Positions 39,906 to 49,102 of a DNA stretch of 61,596 nucleotides are shown in pieces. The stretch is from an uncultured Eubacteriales bacterium (lineage in GTDB: Bacteria > Bacillota > Clostridia > Christensenellales > Aristaeellaceae), in NCBI GenBank assembly GCA_902764875.1, contig CACWXP010000020.1, positions 1 through 61,596 of the forward strand. Direction: 5' to 3'. The notes beneath the pieces are model-generated. The model was not told the origin of the DNA. It saw nothing but the letters and a program-made list of their open reading frames with translations, and ran no database searches. The position numbers and the translations under genes were made by a program. How positions within the stretch are numbered: position 1 is the first letter of the stretch; each line of letters opens with the position of its first letter.

Positions 39906-40733
39906 ATGAAAGTCGGGAAAAAATACCTGGCACCCGTTCTGTTTTTGGTGATCTTTGAATCAATTGCAGTCACGCTGTGGCTGACAAAGAATAACCTGTT
40001 TTATCTTGTCAACTTCTCTTATATCGGTATTTCAATCTCCCTCGGCCTTTTCCTGTTTATCAGAAAAAACGAACACGCAAGGAGAATCACCCAGCTGCTT
40101 GTTGGATTATATATGCTCGTATACCTTGGCCTGATCTGCGGCGAAAACATGCAGATAGAGGGTTTCTGGTATTATCTGTTCACCGGCGTTTTCGAAGCGG
40201 CAACGATCCATTATGCCGTTGCCAAAATCTTCGGCCCTTTGATTTTCGGACGGGGTTGGTGCGGCTATGCCTGCTGGACAGCAATGGTTCTGGATTTTCT
40301 CCCTTTCAAGACGCCGCAGAAGCCGAGGAAAAAGATCGGATGGATCAGATATATCACATTTGCTGTATCGCTGATCTTTGTAGCGGCACTCTTTCTTGCA
40401 AAAGTCGGCAATATTGAACGAATCATGTTCTGGGCATTCATTATCGGCAATGCTGTGTATTATGGGGTCGGAATCGTGTTAGCGTTCCTGTTTCAGGATA
40501 ACAGGGCTTTCTGTAAGTATATTTGTCCGATCACTGTGTTTCTGAAGCCCATGAGTTATTTCTCTCTGTTGAGGATCAAATGCAATACAGACAAATGTGT
40601 ATCCTGCGGGAAATGTAAAAAAGTCTGTCCGATGGAAGTTGATGTAACAGACAACTCGAGGAAAAGAAAGAACGGAACAGAATGTATTCTGTGCATGGAG
40701 TGTGTGAAAAACTGCCCAAAGAATGCGCTTTGA
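39906..40733 (+). CDS. NapH/polyferredoxin-like membrane iron-sulfur protein
   Basis: This 275-residue protein has about six membrane segments over residues 8-200 and a C-terminal domain with two 4Fe-4S clusters: CVSCGKCKKVCP and CILCMECVKNCP. Extra cysteines in GRGWCGYACW and CKYICPI are typical of NapH/CcoG-like electron-transfer proteins. The partner is unknown, and no nitrate or nitrous oxide reductase genes are visible. ATG 39906 follows AGAAGGTGATGAG. Electron donation to a redox enzyme elsewhere is likely. Confidence 0.88.
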   Translation: MKVGKKYLAPVLFLVIFESIAVTLWLTKNNLFYLVNFSYIGISISLGLFLFIRKNEHARRITQLLVGLYMLVYLGLICGENMQIEGFWYYLFTGVFEAATIHYAVAKIFGPLIFGRGWCGYACWTAMVLDFLPFKTPQKPRKKIGWIRYITFAVSLIFVAALFLAKVGNIERIMFWAFIIGNAVYYGVGIVLAFLFQDNRAFCKYICPITVFLKPMSYFSLLRIKCNTDKCVSCGKCKKVCPMEVDVTDNSRKRKNGTECILCMECVKNCPKNAL

Positions 40734-40809
40734 TAATCAGGCAGAAAGGCTATCTGCGCATCGACACCCATTTTTCTTTCCAAGCATAACGAATGACGGG
40801 CGGAATACA

Positions 40810-40932
40810 ATGAAAAGTAAAACAGCCAAGGAAATCCTTGCCGAATCCTTACTGGAAGTGGCGGAGACCAACCAGATCGACAAGATCACGATCCGGGATA
40901 TCGTGGATAACTGCGGCTATGGAAAAATGTGA
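40810..40932 (+). pseudogene. TetR-family regulator, N-terminal fragment
   Basis: The frame encodes MKSKTAKEILAESLLEVAE and ITIRDIVDNCGYGKM, then stops. TetR regulators continue after DNCGY with a helix of the TFYRHF type and a ligand-binding domain; both are absent here. The sequence beyond drops to AT-rich DNA that I cannot align to TetR. The gene was probably truncated by a deletion ending at about 40920. Confidence 0.65.
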
Positions 40933-41164
40933 ATTTATAAAAGAAGGAACTGTTCGCCAAGGAAAAATGGTTTCTGTTTATTGCGATTATAATATTTATG
41001 GTACTCTACAAACCCACACTTACAGTCACACTACATAAACAGAAGGGGGTGAGGAATGCTCGCTATGAAGGTGTGACTCACACTTTCGATTCTGAAAAAA
41101 GGCAGAAAAAGAAGGACACCCACTTGCGCGGGTATCCGACAGAACTGTTGAGAATACTGTGTTA
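40933..41164. other. AT-rich gap after TetR fragment
   Basis: This contains a hydrophobic stretch coding WFLFIAIIIFMVLY without a credible start and the terminator of the minus-strand rubrerythrin gene (41114-41137). I see no gene. Confidence 0.5.
41105..41137 (-). terminator. Terminator of rubrerythrin gene
   Basis: On the minus strand, GGATACCC pairs with GGGTGTCC (one G-T pair) around an 8-base loop, followed by TTCTTTTT. It lies about 28 bases after the stop of the minus-strand gene at 41165. Confidence 0.85.
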
Positions 41165-41707
41165 TTACTTTCCGAAGTACCTGTCCAGCAGGCCCTTGAA
41201 GGCTTTGCCGTGACGCGCTTCGTCGCGGGCCATCTCATGGACCGTGTCGTGGATGGCATCGAGGCCGAGCTCCTTGGCTTTCTTGGCCAGGTCGGTCTTG
41301 CCCTGGGTGGCGCCGTTTTCGGCTTCTACGCGGACTTTCAGGTTTTCCTTGGTGCTGGGGGAGACGACCTCGCCCAGGAGTTCGGCGAACCTGGCGGCAT
41401 GATCCGCTTCTTCGAAAGCGGCGGTCTTCCAGTATTCGGCGATTTCCGGATAACCTTCACGGGCGGCGGCACGGCCCATGGCCAAATACATACCGACTTC
41501 GCAGCACTCACCTTCAAAGTTGGAGCGCAGACCGGCCTTGATTTCTTCCGGAACGTCCTTGGCGATGCCGATCACATGCTCGGCGGCCCAGGTCATTTCG
41601 CCTTCCTGCTTGATGAACTTGGAGCCGGGCACCTTGCAAACCGGGCACTTTTCGGGCGGTTCGGGTCCTTCATGTACATAACCGCAGACAGGGCATACCC
41701 ACTTCAT
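41165..41707 (-). CDS. Reverse rubrerythrin (NADH peroxidase)
   Basis: This 180-residue peroxide-detoxifying protein has the rubredoxin domain at the N-terminus, with Cys5/Cys8 in CPVC and Cys21/Cys24 in CPVC. The ferritin-like di-iron domain from about residue 38 has Glu ligands in [11 protein letters not shown] and EEADHAARF and a later [12 protein letters not shown]. The reversed order (rubredoxin first) marks the clostridial NADH-peroxidase type. A TATAAT -10 and a 1-bp-long spacer mark its promoter at 41761-41790, and GGAGG is placed before the start. Confidence 0.95.
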   Translation of the reverse strand: MKWVCPVCGYVHEGPEPPEKCPVCKVPGSKFIKQEGEMTWAAEHVIGIAKDVPEEIKAGLRSNFEGECCEVGMYLAMGRAAAREGYPEIAEYWKTAAFEEADHAARFAELLGEVVSPSTKENLKVRVEAENGATQGKTDLAKKAKELGLDAIHDTVHEMARDEARHGKAFKGLLDRYFGK

Positions 41708-41760
41708 AATTGTTTACCTCCAAATTTAAAATTTTCCTTTCACGGCAACTGCCGTACCTG

Positions 41761-41790
41761 ATTATACCATTGAAGGGGAGGGAAAGTAAA
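41761..41790 (-). promoter_or_regulatory. Promoter of rubrerythrin gene
   Basis: On the minus strand TTTACT (41790-41785), 18 bases, then TATAAT (41766-41761). It lies about 55 bases before the start, back to back with the MATE promoter. Confidence 0.7.
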
Positions 41791-41813
41791 GCGGAAAAAA
41801 CTGGAAGAATCTC

Positions 41814-41842
41814 TTTCATCCGGAAACGGGTTGTGCTATAAT
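41814..41842 (+). promoter_or_regulatory. Promoter of MATE gene
   Basis: TTTCAT (41814-41819), 17 bases, and a perfect TATAAT (41837-41842). About 95 bases of leader precede ATG 41938. Confidence 0.65.
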
Positions 41843-41937
41843 CCTGTACGCACAAATTCCGGCGATCCTTCCGGGTTTGCGCGAAGAATGCAGGACACAC
41901 AGGACGACCCGGAAGACAGGAAACAGAAAGGGAACTC

Positions 41938-43305
41938 ATGGAACAAACCGAACGGACGACTCAGAATGACCGCAAATACATGACAAGGAAAGCAATCTCC
42001 GTAGCATGGCCTGCCATGGCGGAGAGTTTTTTCGTAACCCTGGCCGGCATGATTGACACGATGATGGTGTCGGAGATGGGCCCTTCCGCGGTGGCGGCGG
42101 TGGGGCTGACCAACCAGCCGAAGTTCATCGGCCTGACGCTTTTCTTCGGAATCAACATTGCGGTTTCCGCCCTGATCGCCCGCCGAAAGGGAGAACAGAA
42201 GCGGGAGAGCGCGAACACCGTGCTGCTGACAGCGCTGGTGCTGTCCACGATCCTTTGCGCCGTGATCACCTTGCTGTTTGTCGTGCTCAGCACGCAGATC
42301 ATGGAGCTGGCCGGCAGCAACGCGGATACCCATGAGATGGCGGTGGAATATTTCCAGATTATTATGGGCGGCATGTTCTTCAGCGTGCTGACGATGGTGA
42401 TTAACGCAGCCCAGCGGGGCAGCGGAAACACCCGTCTCTCCATGACCACCAACCTTACGAGCAGTATTGTCAACGTGTTCTTCAACTATCTGCTGATCGG
42501 CGGCAACCTGGGCTTCCCGGCGTGGGGGATTCGGGGCGCGGCCATCGCGACGGTGCTGGGCACCGTTGTTTCGGCGATCATGGCGGTGTTCTCCCTGTTC
42601 AGGCCGAACAGCTATGTGCGCATACCGGACATCATCCGCCAAAAGATCCGGATGACGAAGGAAAGCCTGCGATCCATCTGGAAGCTGGCCTACAATTCTT
42701 CCCTCGAGAACATTGCGATGCGTATCGGCTTCCTGGCCACGGCGCTGCTGGCGGCCCGGCTGGGGACGGACGAGTTCGCGGCCCACAACGTGGGTATGAG
42801 CATTCTCGGCCTGGGCTTCTCCTTCGCGGACGGGATGCAGGTGGCCGCGGTGGCGCTGGCCGGAGAGGCACTGGGCGCCGGGGAAAAACAGAAAGCACGG
42901 GAATACGGCAACATCTGCCAGCGGATCGGTCTCATTATTTCCATTGCCCTGGCGATCCTGCTGCTGGTGGGCGGACGCTGGTTCTACAGCCTGTACTTTA
43001 GGGAAGAGCATATTCTGGATATGGGCATGCTGATCAACCGCTACACGATGGTGATCGTGCTGCTTCAAATTTCCCAGATCATCTATACCGGCTGCCTGCG
43101 GGCGGCGGGGGACGTGCGTTATACCCTGGTGGGTGCGCTGATCAGTGTGACGGTGATCCGGACGGTGGTGACAGTGGTGCTGGTGCTGGTGTTCAACCTG
43201 GGGCTGCACGGGATCTGGCTGGGCGTGCTGAGCGATCAGCTGTCCCGCTTCACGCTGATGCGGCGGCGGTTTAAACAGGGGAACTGGGTGAATCTGAGGA
43301 TATAG
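41938..43305 (+). CDS. MATE-family efflux transporter
   Basis: This 455-residue cation-coupled multidrug exporter has about 12 membrane segments in two related bundles of six. Signatures are ISVAWPAMAESFFVTLAGMIDTMMVSEMG at the start and an internally repeated AAHNVGMSILGLGFSFADGMQVAAVALAG-like segment in the second half. The substrate range is unknown. ATG 41938 follows AAAGGGAACTC. Only a short repeat-rich stretch separates it from the rpsB promoter. Confidence 0.92.
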   Translation: MEQTERTTQNDRKYMTRKAISVAWPAMAESFFVTLAGMIDTMMVSEMGPSAVAAVGLTNQPKFIGLTLFFGINIAVSALIARRKGEQKRESANTVLLTALVLSTILCAVITLLFVVLSTQIMELAGSNADTHEMAVEYFQIIMGGMFFSVLTMVINAAQRGSGNTRLSMTTNLTSSIVNVFFNYLLIGGNLGFPAWGIRGAAIATVLGTVVSAIMAVFSLFRPNSYVRIPDIIRQKIRMTKESLRSIWKLAYNSSLENIAMRIGFLATALLAARLGTDEFAAHNVGMSILGLGFSFADGMQVAAVALAGEALGAGEKQKAREYGNICQRIGLIISIALAILLLVGGRWFYSLYFREEHILDMGMLINRYTMVIVLLQISQIIYTGCLRAAGDVRYTLVGALISVTVIRTVVTVVLVLVFNLGLHGIWLGVLSDQLSRFTLMRRRFKQGNWVNLRI

Positions 43306-43417
43306 GTGTTAGGATATAGGGTTTAGGGGGCCGCGCTGAGGCTCGGCAGTGGATAGTGAATAGTGGTCAGTGGATCGAGGTTAATGGAGAAGGCTTTGGA
43401 TATGGCAAAAATTTTGG

Positions 43418-43446
43418 TTGATTTTCAGCTTTGAATGTGCTAAAAT
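43418..43446 (+). promoter_or_regulatory. Promoter of rpsB-tsf
   Basis: TTGATT (43418-43423), a 17-base spacer, and TAAAAT (43441-43446). The leader of about 100 bases before rpsB is GC-rich. Autoregulation by S2 through such leaders is known in other bacteria; no specific structure is assigned here. Confidence 0.7.
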
Positions 43447-43549
43447 CCATCCGATTACGCACCTTTTCTCTGCGATTGCTTGTGCCGCCTTGCGCGGTGG
43501 CCGGTCGCGAAGGAGAAAGGGGTGGAAAATAACAAGGAGGGAACCCCAA

Positions 43550-44305
43550 ATGGCAGTCATTTCCATGAAACAGCTCCTGGAAGCCGGCGTACACTTCGGT
43601 CATCAGACCCGCCGGTGGAACCCGAAGATGGCACAGTACATCTTCACCGAACGCAACGGCATCTACATCATCGACCTGCAGAAGACCGTCCGCAAGGTTG
43701 ACGAAGCGTACGCGTTCGTCCGCGACATCGCGATGGAAGGCAAGAGCATCCTGTTCGTCGGCACCAAGAAGCAGGCCCAGGAATCCATCGAGAGCGAAGC
43801 AAAGCGCTGCAACATGTTCTATGTGAACAATCGCTGGCTGGGCGGCATGCTGACCAACTTCAAGACGATCCGCACCCGTATCGACCGGCTGAACCAGATC
43901 GACAAGATGGAACAGAACGGACAGTTCGACGTTCTGCCCAAGAAGGAAGTTATTAAGCTGATCCATGAGCGCGAAAAGCTGCAGACCAACCTGGGCGGCA
44001 TCCGCGAAATGAAGAAGCTCCCCGGCGCCCTGTTCGTTGTGGACCCCCGCAAGGAACACATCGCCGTGACCGAAGCCCGCATCCTGGGCATCCCGATCGT
44101 CGGTATCGTTGATACCAACTGCGATCCGGACGAAATCGACTACGTGATCCCCGGCAACGACGACGCCATCCGCGCCGTGAAGCTGATTGCCGGCAAGATG
44201 GCCGACGCTGTGCTGGAAGGCAAGCAGGGCGAGCAGACCGAAGAAGCGGAAGCCGCGGCTCCCGCCGAAGCGGCCGCAGAAGCCGAAGAGAAGCCCGCCG
44301 AATAA
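43550..44305 (+). CDS. rpsB: 30S ribosomal protein S2
   Basis: This 251-residue S2 has [19 protein letters not shown] at the N-terminus, then [23 protein letters not shown] and [15 protein letters not shown]. It ends with an Ala/Glu-rich acidic tail. ATG 43550 is chosen for AAGGAGG upstream; a longer frame opens at 43418 but lacks homology. It is followed after 39 bases by tsf, the standard order. Confidence 0.97.
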   Translation: MAVISMKQLLEAGVHFGHQTRRWNPKMAQYIFTERNGIYIIDLQKTVRKVDEAYAFVRDIAMEGKSILFVGTKKQAQESIESEAKRCNMFYVNNRWLGGMLTNFKTIRTRIDRLNQIDKMEQNGQFDVLPKKEVIKLIHEREKLQTNLGGIREMKKLPGALFVVDPRKEHIAVTEARILGIPIVGIVDTNCDPDEIDYVIPGNDDAIRAVKLIAGKMADAVLEGKQGEQTEEAEAAAPAEAAAEAEEKPAE

Positions 44306-44344
44306 GACTGAATCAGTATTATAGTAGAAAGGATTGATCGAATT

Positions 44345-45274
44345 ATGGCAGCAATTACTTCCGCTATGGTAAAAGAACTGCGCGAGCGCACCAGCGCCGG
44401 CATGATGGACTGCAAAAAAGCGCTGGTCGAGAGCGACGGCGATATGGAAAAAGCCATTGAATGGCTGCGTGAAAAGGGACTGAGCCAGGCCGCCAAGAAG
44501 GCCAGCCGCATTGCCGCGGAAGGCGTGGTCGCCCAGTATGTGACCGAAGACGGAAAGATCGGCGCGATCGTTGAAGTCAACTGCGAAACCGACTTCGTCG
44601 CCAAGACCGACAACTTCATCAAATTCGCCAACAACGTTGCGAAGCACGTGGCGCTGGCGAATCCAGCAGACGTGGACGCCCTGATGGCGCAGGCCTTCGT
44701 GGACGACAGCAGCAAGACGATCAACGACCTGGTGAGCGATGCGACCGTCGCCATCGGCGAGAAGATCAGCATCCGCCGTTTCAGCCGCTATGAGACCACC
44801 GGCGTGGTTTCCACCTACATCCATCTGGGCGGCAAGGTTGGCGTTATGGTCGAGGTGGCCGCGGACGAAGCCGGCCGTGAGAACGACACCGTGAAGACCT
44901 TTGCCCATGACTTGGCGCTGCAGATCGCCGCGGCCAAGCCCGAAGCGGTTCGCCGTGAAGAAGTGGACACTGCGAAGCTCGAGAAGGAAAAGGAAATCCT
45001 GCGGGCGCAGGCGCTGAACGAAGGCAAGCCCGAGAAGATCGTCGACCGGATGGTCGAAGGCCGGATCGAGAAGTACTACAAGGAAGTGTGCCTGCTGGAG
45101 CAGCCCTTCGTGAAGGACGGCGACAAGAACATCAAGACCCTGATGGCCGAGATCGCCAAGGAAACCGGCGCGACGCTGGACATAGTGAAGTTCAGCCGGT
45201 TCGAGCGGGGCGAAGGCATCGAGAAGCGCAAGGACGACCTGGCCGCGGAAATCGCCGCCATGACTTCCAAATAA
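44345..45274 (+). CDS. tsf: Elongation factor Ts
   Basis: This 309-residue nucleotide exchange factor for EF-Tu has the UBA-like N-terminus [22 protein letters not shown] (about 7-28) and the [11 protein letters not shown] motif. The two core subdomains end near residue 300. A U-tailed terminator closes the rpsB-tsf unit. In many Firmicutes pyrH and frr follow; here mtnA does, and pyrH lies 15 kb away. Confidence 0.97.
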   Translation: MAAITSAMVKELRERTSAGMMDCKKALVESDGDMEKAIEWLREKGLSQAAKKASRIAAEGVVAQYVTEDGKIGAIVEVNCETDFVAKTDNFIKFANNVAKHVALANPADVDALMAQAFVDDSSKTINDLVSDATVAIGEKISIRRFSRYETTGVVSTYIHLGGKVGVMVEVAADEAGRENDTVKTFAHDLALQIAAAKPEAVRREEVDTAKLEKEKEILRAQALNEGKPEKIVDRMVEGRIEKYYKEVCLLEQPFVKDGDKNIKTLMAEIAKETGATLDIVKFSRFERGEGIEKRKDDLAAEIAAMTSK

Positions 45275-45290
45275 AACAAAACATGCAAAG

Positions 45291-45312
45291 GGCTGTCGGC
45301 TGACAGCCTTTT
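45291..45312 (+). terminator. Terminator after tsf
   Basis: A 7-bp stem (GGCTGTC with GACAGCC) and a 4-base loop followed by TTTTGTTTG, 16 bases after the tsf stop. Confidence 0.9.
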
Positions 45313-45335
45313 GTTTGTTTACAGGGAGGACAAAG

Positions 45336-46400
45336 ATGGATCATTCGAAAGACAGAATGGAAGGCAGCGTACATCTTTCCGAAAAGGGAGACAGCATTGT
45401 GATCCTGGACCAACGGCTGCTTCCGAACAGGCTGGTATACAGGGAACTGAAAACCGCGGAGGAGATCTACGACGCCATTAAAACCCTGGCCGTGCGCGGG
45501 GCGCCGGCCATCGGGATCTGCGCCGCATACGGCATGTATGTACTGTCACTGCAGGCGGACGGAGAGGATATGGATGCCTTCCGCGCCGCGATGGAGCAAA
45601 ACGGAGAATACCTGATTTCCTCCCGGCCCACGGCGGTGAACCTGAGCTGGGCGGTGCGGCGGATGCTGGGGGTGATCGGGAAAAACGGGGAGAAGAACGT
45701 TCCGGAGATCCGGGAGCTGCTCCTGCAGGAAAGCCTGGCGATTCACGATGAAGACATCGAAATGTGCTTCCGGATTTCGGAATACGGCCTGTCCCTGGTG
45801 AAGCCCGGCGACGGCATCCTGACCCACTGCAACGCAGGACCGCTGGCCACATCGAAATACGGGACGGCGATCGGGCCGATGCTGCTGGGGAAGGAGCGGG
45901 GGATCGACTTCAAGGTCTTCTCGGATGAAACCCGGCCGCTGCTGCAGGGGGCGCGGCTGACCTCCTTCGAACTGCAGCGGGCGGGGGTCGACGTGACGCT
46001 GATCTGCGACAACATGGCCAGCCTTGTGATGAAGAACGGCTGGGTGCAGGCTTGCTTCGTGGGCTGCGACCGGATCGCGGCCAACGGCGACTTCGCCAAT
46101 AAGATCGGCACCAGCGGCGTGGCGATTCTGGCGAAACATTACGGGATTCCGTTCTATTCTCTGGGACCGACTTCCACGATTGACATGAACTGCCCCACGG
46201 GGGCGGACATCCGGATTGAACAGCGGGACCCGGACGAGATCAGGACCATGTGGTACAAGGAACCCATGGCGCTGCCGGAAGTGAAATGCTACAATCCGGC
46301 CTTCGACGTGACGGATCATTCGCTGCTGACGGCCATCGTGACCGACCGGGGCATCGTGTATCCGCCCTTTGACGTGAACCTGAAGAAACTGTTTGAATGA
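45336..46400 (+). CDS. mtnA: S-methyl-5-thioribose-1-phosphate isomerase
   Basis: This 354-residue isomerase of methylthioadenosine salvage converts methylthioribose-1-phosphate to methylthioribulose-1-phosphate. Visible are [31 protein letters not shown] with the catalytic Cys, [13 protein letters not shown] with the catalytic Asp region, and [20 protein letters not shown] 45336 is chosen over TTG 45315 because GGGAGGA lies between them. The next gene is a purine nucleoside phosphorylase that could process thioadenosines, but no other mtn genes are visible, so the pathway may be a short variant (inference). Confidence 0.93.
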   Translation: MDHSKDRMEGSVHLSEKGDSIVILDQRLLPNRLVYRELKTAEEIYDAIKTLAVRGAPAIGICAAYGMYVLSLQADGEDMDAFRAAMEQNGEYLISSRPTAVNLSWAVRRMLGVIGKNGEKNVPEIRELLLQESLAIHDEDIEMCFRISEYGLSLVKPGDGILTHCNAGPLATSKYGTAIGPMLLGKERGIDFKVFSDETRPLLQGARLTSFELQRAGVDVTLICDNMASLVMKNGWVQACFVGCDRIAANGDFANKIGTSGVAILAKHYGIPFYSLGPTSTIDMNCPTGADIRIEQRDPDEIRTMWYKEPMALPEVKCYNPAFDVTDHSLLTAIVTDRGIVYPPFDVNLKKLFE

Positions 46401-46440
46401 CGAAATGAAACCGAAAATATTAGAGGAGGAATGAACCGTG

Positions 46441-47169
46441 ATGAATGTTTCCCCGTCCACCTGCATTGAACTGAAGGAAGGAACCCATGTGGCCAAGGCG
46501 GTCCTGATGCCCGGGGATCCGCTGCGAGCCAAATATGTGGCGGAGCACTACCTGGAGAACCCCGTACTTTTCAACGATGTCCGGAACATGTTCGGCTACA
46601 CCGGCATGTACAAAGGCCGGGAGATCTCCGTGATGGGATCCGGGATGGGCATGCCTTCCTTCACCCTGTATGCCTACGAACTGTTCCATTTCTTCGGCGT
46701 GGAAGCCATCATCCGGATTGGCTCCGCGGGCGGCCTGACCGATGATACTCACCTGCGGGACCTGATCATCGCCATTTCCGCCTCCACCAATTCCGGCATG
46801 GCCACCTCCTACGGCGTGCCCGGCATTGTGGCCCCGACGGCCAGCTTTGACCTGCTGCAGGAGGCGGTGAAGGCCGCCGACGAACTGGGGATCCACAAGA
46901 AGGTCGGCACAGTTTACACATCGGATTTCTTCTATCATCCGGATCCGGAAGTAAACGACAAGGCGAAGGCGATGGGCCACCTGGCGGTGGAAATGGAAGC
47001 GGCGGGGCTTTACCTGACGGCCATGGCCGCCCACAAGAAGGCGCTGGCGCTGTTCCAGATTTCCGACCATATCTATACCGGGGAGACGCTTAGCGCCGCG
47101 GAGCGGCAGGACGGCTTCCGGGAAATGATGGAGGTTGCGCTGACGGCGGCTTCCAGAGTGGCTTTATAG
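46441..47169 (+). CDS. deoD: DeoD-type purine nucleoside phosphorylase
   Basis: This 242-residue hexameric-type phosphorylase has AVLMPGDPLRAKYVAE, SVMGSGMGMPSFTLYAYELF, RIGSAGG, and VEMEAAGLYLTA. It cleaves purine nucleosides with phosphate. ATG 46441 or GTG 46438 both follow AGAGGAGGA. It sits 40 bases after mtnA in the same direction, suggesting a joint role in methylthioadenosine or nucleoside recycling (inference), although family members usually prefer adenosine, inosine and guanosine. Confidence 0.93.
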   Translation: MNVSPSTCIELKEGTHVAKAVLMPGDPLRAKYVAEHYLENPVLFNDVRNMFGYTGMYKGREISVMGSGMGMPSFTLYAYELFHFFGVEAIIRIGSAGGLTDDTHLRDLIIAISASTNSGMATSYGVPGIVAPTASFDLLQEAVKAADELGIHKKVGTVYTSDFFYHPDPEVNDKAKAMGHLAVEMEAAGLYLTAMAAHKKALALFQISDHIYTGETLSAAERQDGFREMMEVALTAASRVAL

Positions 47170-47223
47170 GTTTTAGGGTTCAGGGAATTGATGTATACAG
47201 AGAAATAAATGAAAAAGTAATTC

Positions 47224-47253
47224 TTGTGCAGGTCATGCCCTGTGTGGTATACT
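47224..47253 (+). promoter_or_regulatory. Promoter of Fe-S scaffold/GGGtGRT operon
   Basis: TTGTGC (47224-47229), 18 bases, and TATACT (47248-47253), about 50 bases upstream of the start. Confidence 0.65.
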
Positions 47254-47303
47254 GAATTGGTTGCCAAGAATCTATCAACATGAGACAGGAGGAACCGAGT
47301 CAC

Positions 47304-48005
47304 ATGCAATACACCAAAGAAGTAGAAGACATGGTCTGTGTTGCGAAGGGCCCGAACCACGGCCCCGCACCTATTCCTGAAGAAGGAAAATGGATTCAGG
47401 CCAAGGAAATCAAAGACATTTCCGGTTATACACACGGCATCGGCTGGTGCGCACCGCAGCAGGGCGCCTGCAAGCTGAGCCTGAACGTGAAGGACGGCGT
47501 GATTCAGGAAGCGCTGGTGGAGACCATCGGCTGCTCCGGCATGACCCATTCCGCCGCCATGGCCAGCGAAATTCTTCCCGGCAAGACCATTCTGGAAGCA
47601 CTGAACACCGACCTGGTGTGCGACGCGATCAACACCGCCATGCGCGAGCTGTTCCTGCAGATCGTGTATGGCCGGACCCAGAGCGCCTTCTCTGACGACG
47701 GTCTGCGCATCGGCGCCGGCCTGGAAGACCTGGGCAAGGGCCTGCGCTCCATGGTGGGTACCATGTACGGCACCAAGGAAAAGGGCACCCGGTATCTGGA
47801 AATGACCGAAGGCTACGTGGTCAAGATGGCCCTGGACAAGGACGATCAGGTTTGCGGCTATCAGTTCCTGAGCCTGGGCAAGATGATGGACGCCATCAAG
47901 AAGGGCATGTCCCCGAATGAAGCGTACGAGAAGAATCTCGGTACCTACGGCCGGTTCAAGGCTGAAGACGGCGCGGTCAAATGGATTGACCCGCGCAAAG
48001 AGTAA
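47304..48005 (+). CDS. Iron-sulfur cluster assembly scaffold-like protein
   Basis: This 233-residue protein is related to the NifU/IscU N-terminal scaffold. Cysteines lie in GIGWCAPQQGACKL and ETIGCSGMTHSAAMASE, the latter like the IscU GCxAxxASxS pattern. A C-terminal half with EKGTRYLEMTEGYV follows. ATG 47304 is preferred for GACAGGAGGAA upstream; ATG 47280 is in frame but has no site. It is paired with the GGGtGRT gene 15 bases downstream, a constant neighbour in Clostridia. The role of the pair is unknown; Fe-S assembly is inference from the scaffold likeness. Confidence 0.88.
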   Translation: MQYTKEVEDMVCVAKGPNHGPAPIPEEGKWIQAKEIKDISGYTHGIGWCAPQQGACKLSLNVKDGVIQEALVETIGCSGMTHSAAMASEILPGKTILEALNTDLVCDAINTAMRELFLQIVYGRTQSAFSDDGLRIGAGLEDLGKGLRSMVGTMYGTKEKGTRYLEMTEGYVVKMALDKDDQVCGYQFLSLGKMMDAIKKGMSPNEAYEKNLGTYGRFKAEDGAVKWIDPRKE

Positions 48006-48020
48006 GGGGAGGTGGCACGA

Positions 48021-49040
48021 ATGGCTCTGTTTGAAAACTATGAAGGCCGCATGCCTCAGCTGCAGCCTGTTCTCGACAAGTACGGATTCAAAAACTTTGA
48101 CGAAGTCAAGGCTTTCACCAACGGCAAGGGCGTTGACGCGTATTCCATCGTCGAAAGCACTCAGCCCATCTGCTTCGAAAACGTGAAGTGGGCGTATGAA
48201 CTGGGCGCCGCCATCGCCATCAAGGAAAATGCCAAGAACGCCGCAGAAGCCGCCAAGTGGATCGGCACCGCGCTGCAGGCTTTCTGCATCCCCGGTTCCG
48301 TTGCGGACCAGCGCCAGGTCGGTATCGGCCACGGCAATCTGGGAGCCATGCTGCTGGACGAGGAGACCGAGTGCTTCGCGTTCCTGGCCGGCCATGAATC
48401 CTTCGCCGCCGCGGAAGGCGCCATCAAGATCGCGCTGAACGCCAACAAGGTTCGGAAAAAACCCCTGCGGGTCATTCTGAACGGCCTGGGCAAGGACGCC
48501 GCCATGATCATCAGCCGGATCAACGGCTTCACCTATGTGCAGACCAAGTATGACTACCTGAGCGCCGACGTGAAGGAAGACCATGCACTGACTGTGGTCA
48601 AGAAGACGGCCTACTCCAACGGCGACCGGGCGAAGGTTAACTGCTACGGTGCGGATGATGTGCGCGAAGGCGTTGCCATCATGTGGCACGAAGGCGCCGA
48701 CATCTCCATCACCGGCAACAGCACCAACCCCACCCGTTTCCAGCACCCCGTTGCGGGCACCTACAAGAAGGAACGCTGGGAAGCCGGCAAGAAGTACTTC
48801 TCCGTGGCTTCCGGCGGCGGCACCGGACGTACCCTGCATCCTGACAACATGGCTGCGGGCCCTGCCAGCTACGGCATGACCGACACCATGGGCCGGATGC
48901 ACTCCGACGCCCAGTTCGCGGGCTCCTCTTCCGTTCCCGCCCATGTTGAAATGATGGGATTCCTGGGCGCCGGCAACAACCCCATGGTCGGTATGACCGT
49001 GGCCGTGGCTGTGGCGGTTCAGGAAGCTATGAGCAAATAA
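48021..49040 (+). CDS. GGGtGRT family protein
   Basis: This 339-residue protein carries the name-giving motif SGGGTGRTLHPDNMAAGPASYG near residue 260, though that motif is not yet assigned a reaction. Other conserved-looking parts are FCIPGSVADQRQVGIGHGNLGAMLLDEETE and VAIMWHEGADISITGNSTNP. The glycine-rich loop could bind a phosphate, but no nucleotide-binding fold is clear. It always seems to accompany the scaffold-like gene (family knowledge), here with GGGGAGGTG before ATG 48021. A terminator follows. Confidence 0.9.
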   Translation: MALFENYEGRMPQLQPVLDKYGFKNFDEVKAFTNGKGVDAYSIVESTQPICFENVKWAYELGAAIAIKENAKNAAEAAKWIGTALQAFCIPGSVADQRQVGIGHGNLGAMLLDEETECFAFLAGHESFAAAEGAIKIALNANKVRKKPLRVILNGLGKDAAMIISRINGFTYVQTKYDYLSADVKEDHALTVVKKTAYSNGDRAKVNCYGADDVREGVAIMWHEGADISITGNSTNPTRFQHPVAGTYKKERWEAGKKYFSVASGGGTGRTLHPDNMAAGPASYGMTDTMGRMHSDAQFAGSSSVPAHVEMMGFLGAGNNPMVGMTVAVAVAVQEAMSK

Positions 49041-49057
49041 TATAGAGCTTTTGAAAG

Positions 49058-49087
49058 GGCTCCCGAAGAAAGCTTCGGGAGCCTTTT
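49058..49087 (+). terminator. Terminator after GGGtGRT gene
   Basis: A perfect 11-bp stem (GGCTCCCGAAG with CTTCGGGAGCC), a 4-base loop, then TTTT. It lies 17 bases after the stop. Confidence 0.9.
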
Positions 49088-49102
49088 ACTAAGGAGTTTG
49101 GC

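Noticed and set aside
40723-40809. Longer N-terminus for the TetR fragment
   Set aside because: The extension overlaps the ferredoxin gene and lacks family similarity; the helix-turn-helix starts after ATG 40810.
47073-48944. 623-codon open frame on the minus strand
   Set aside because: Antisense to deoD, scaffold-like and GGGtGRT genes; no ribosome site.
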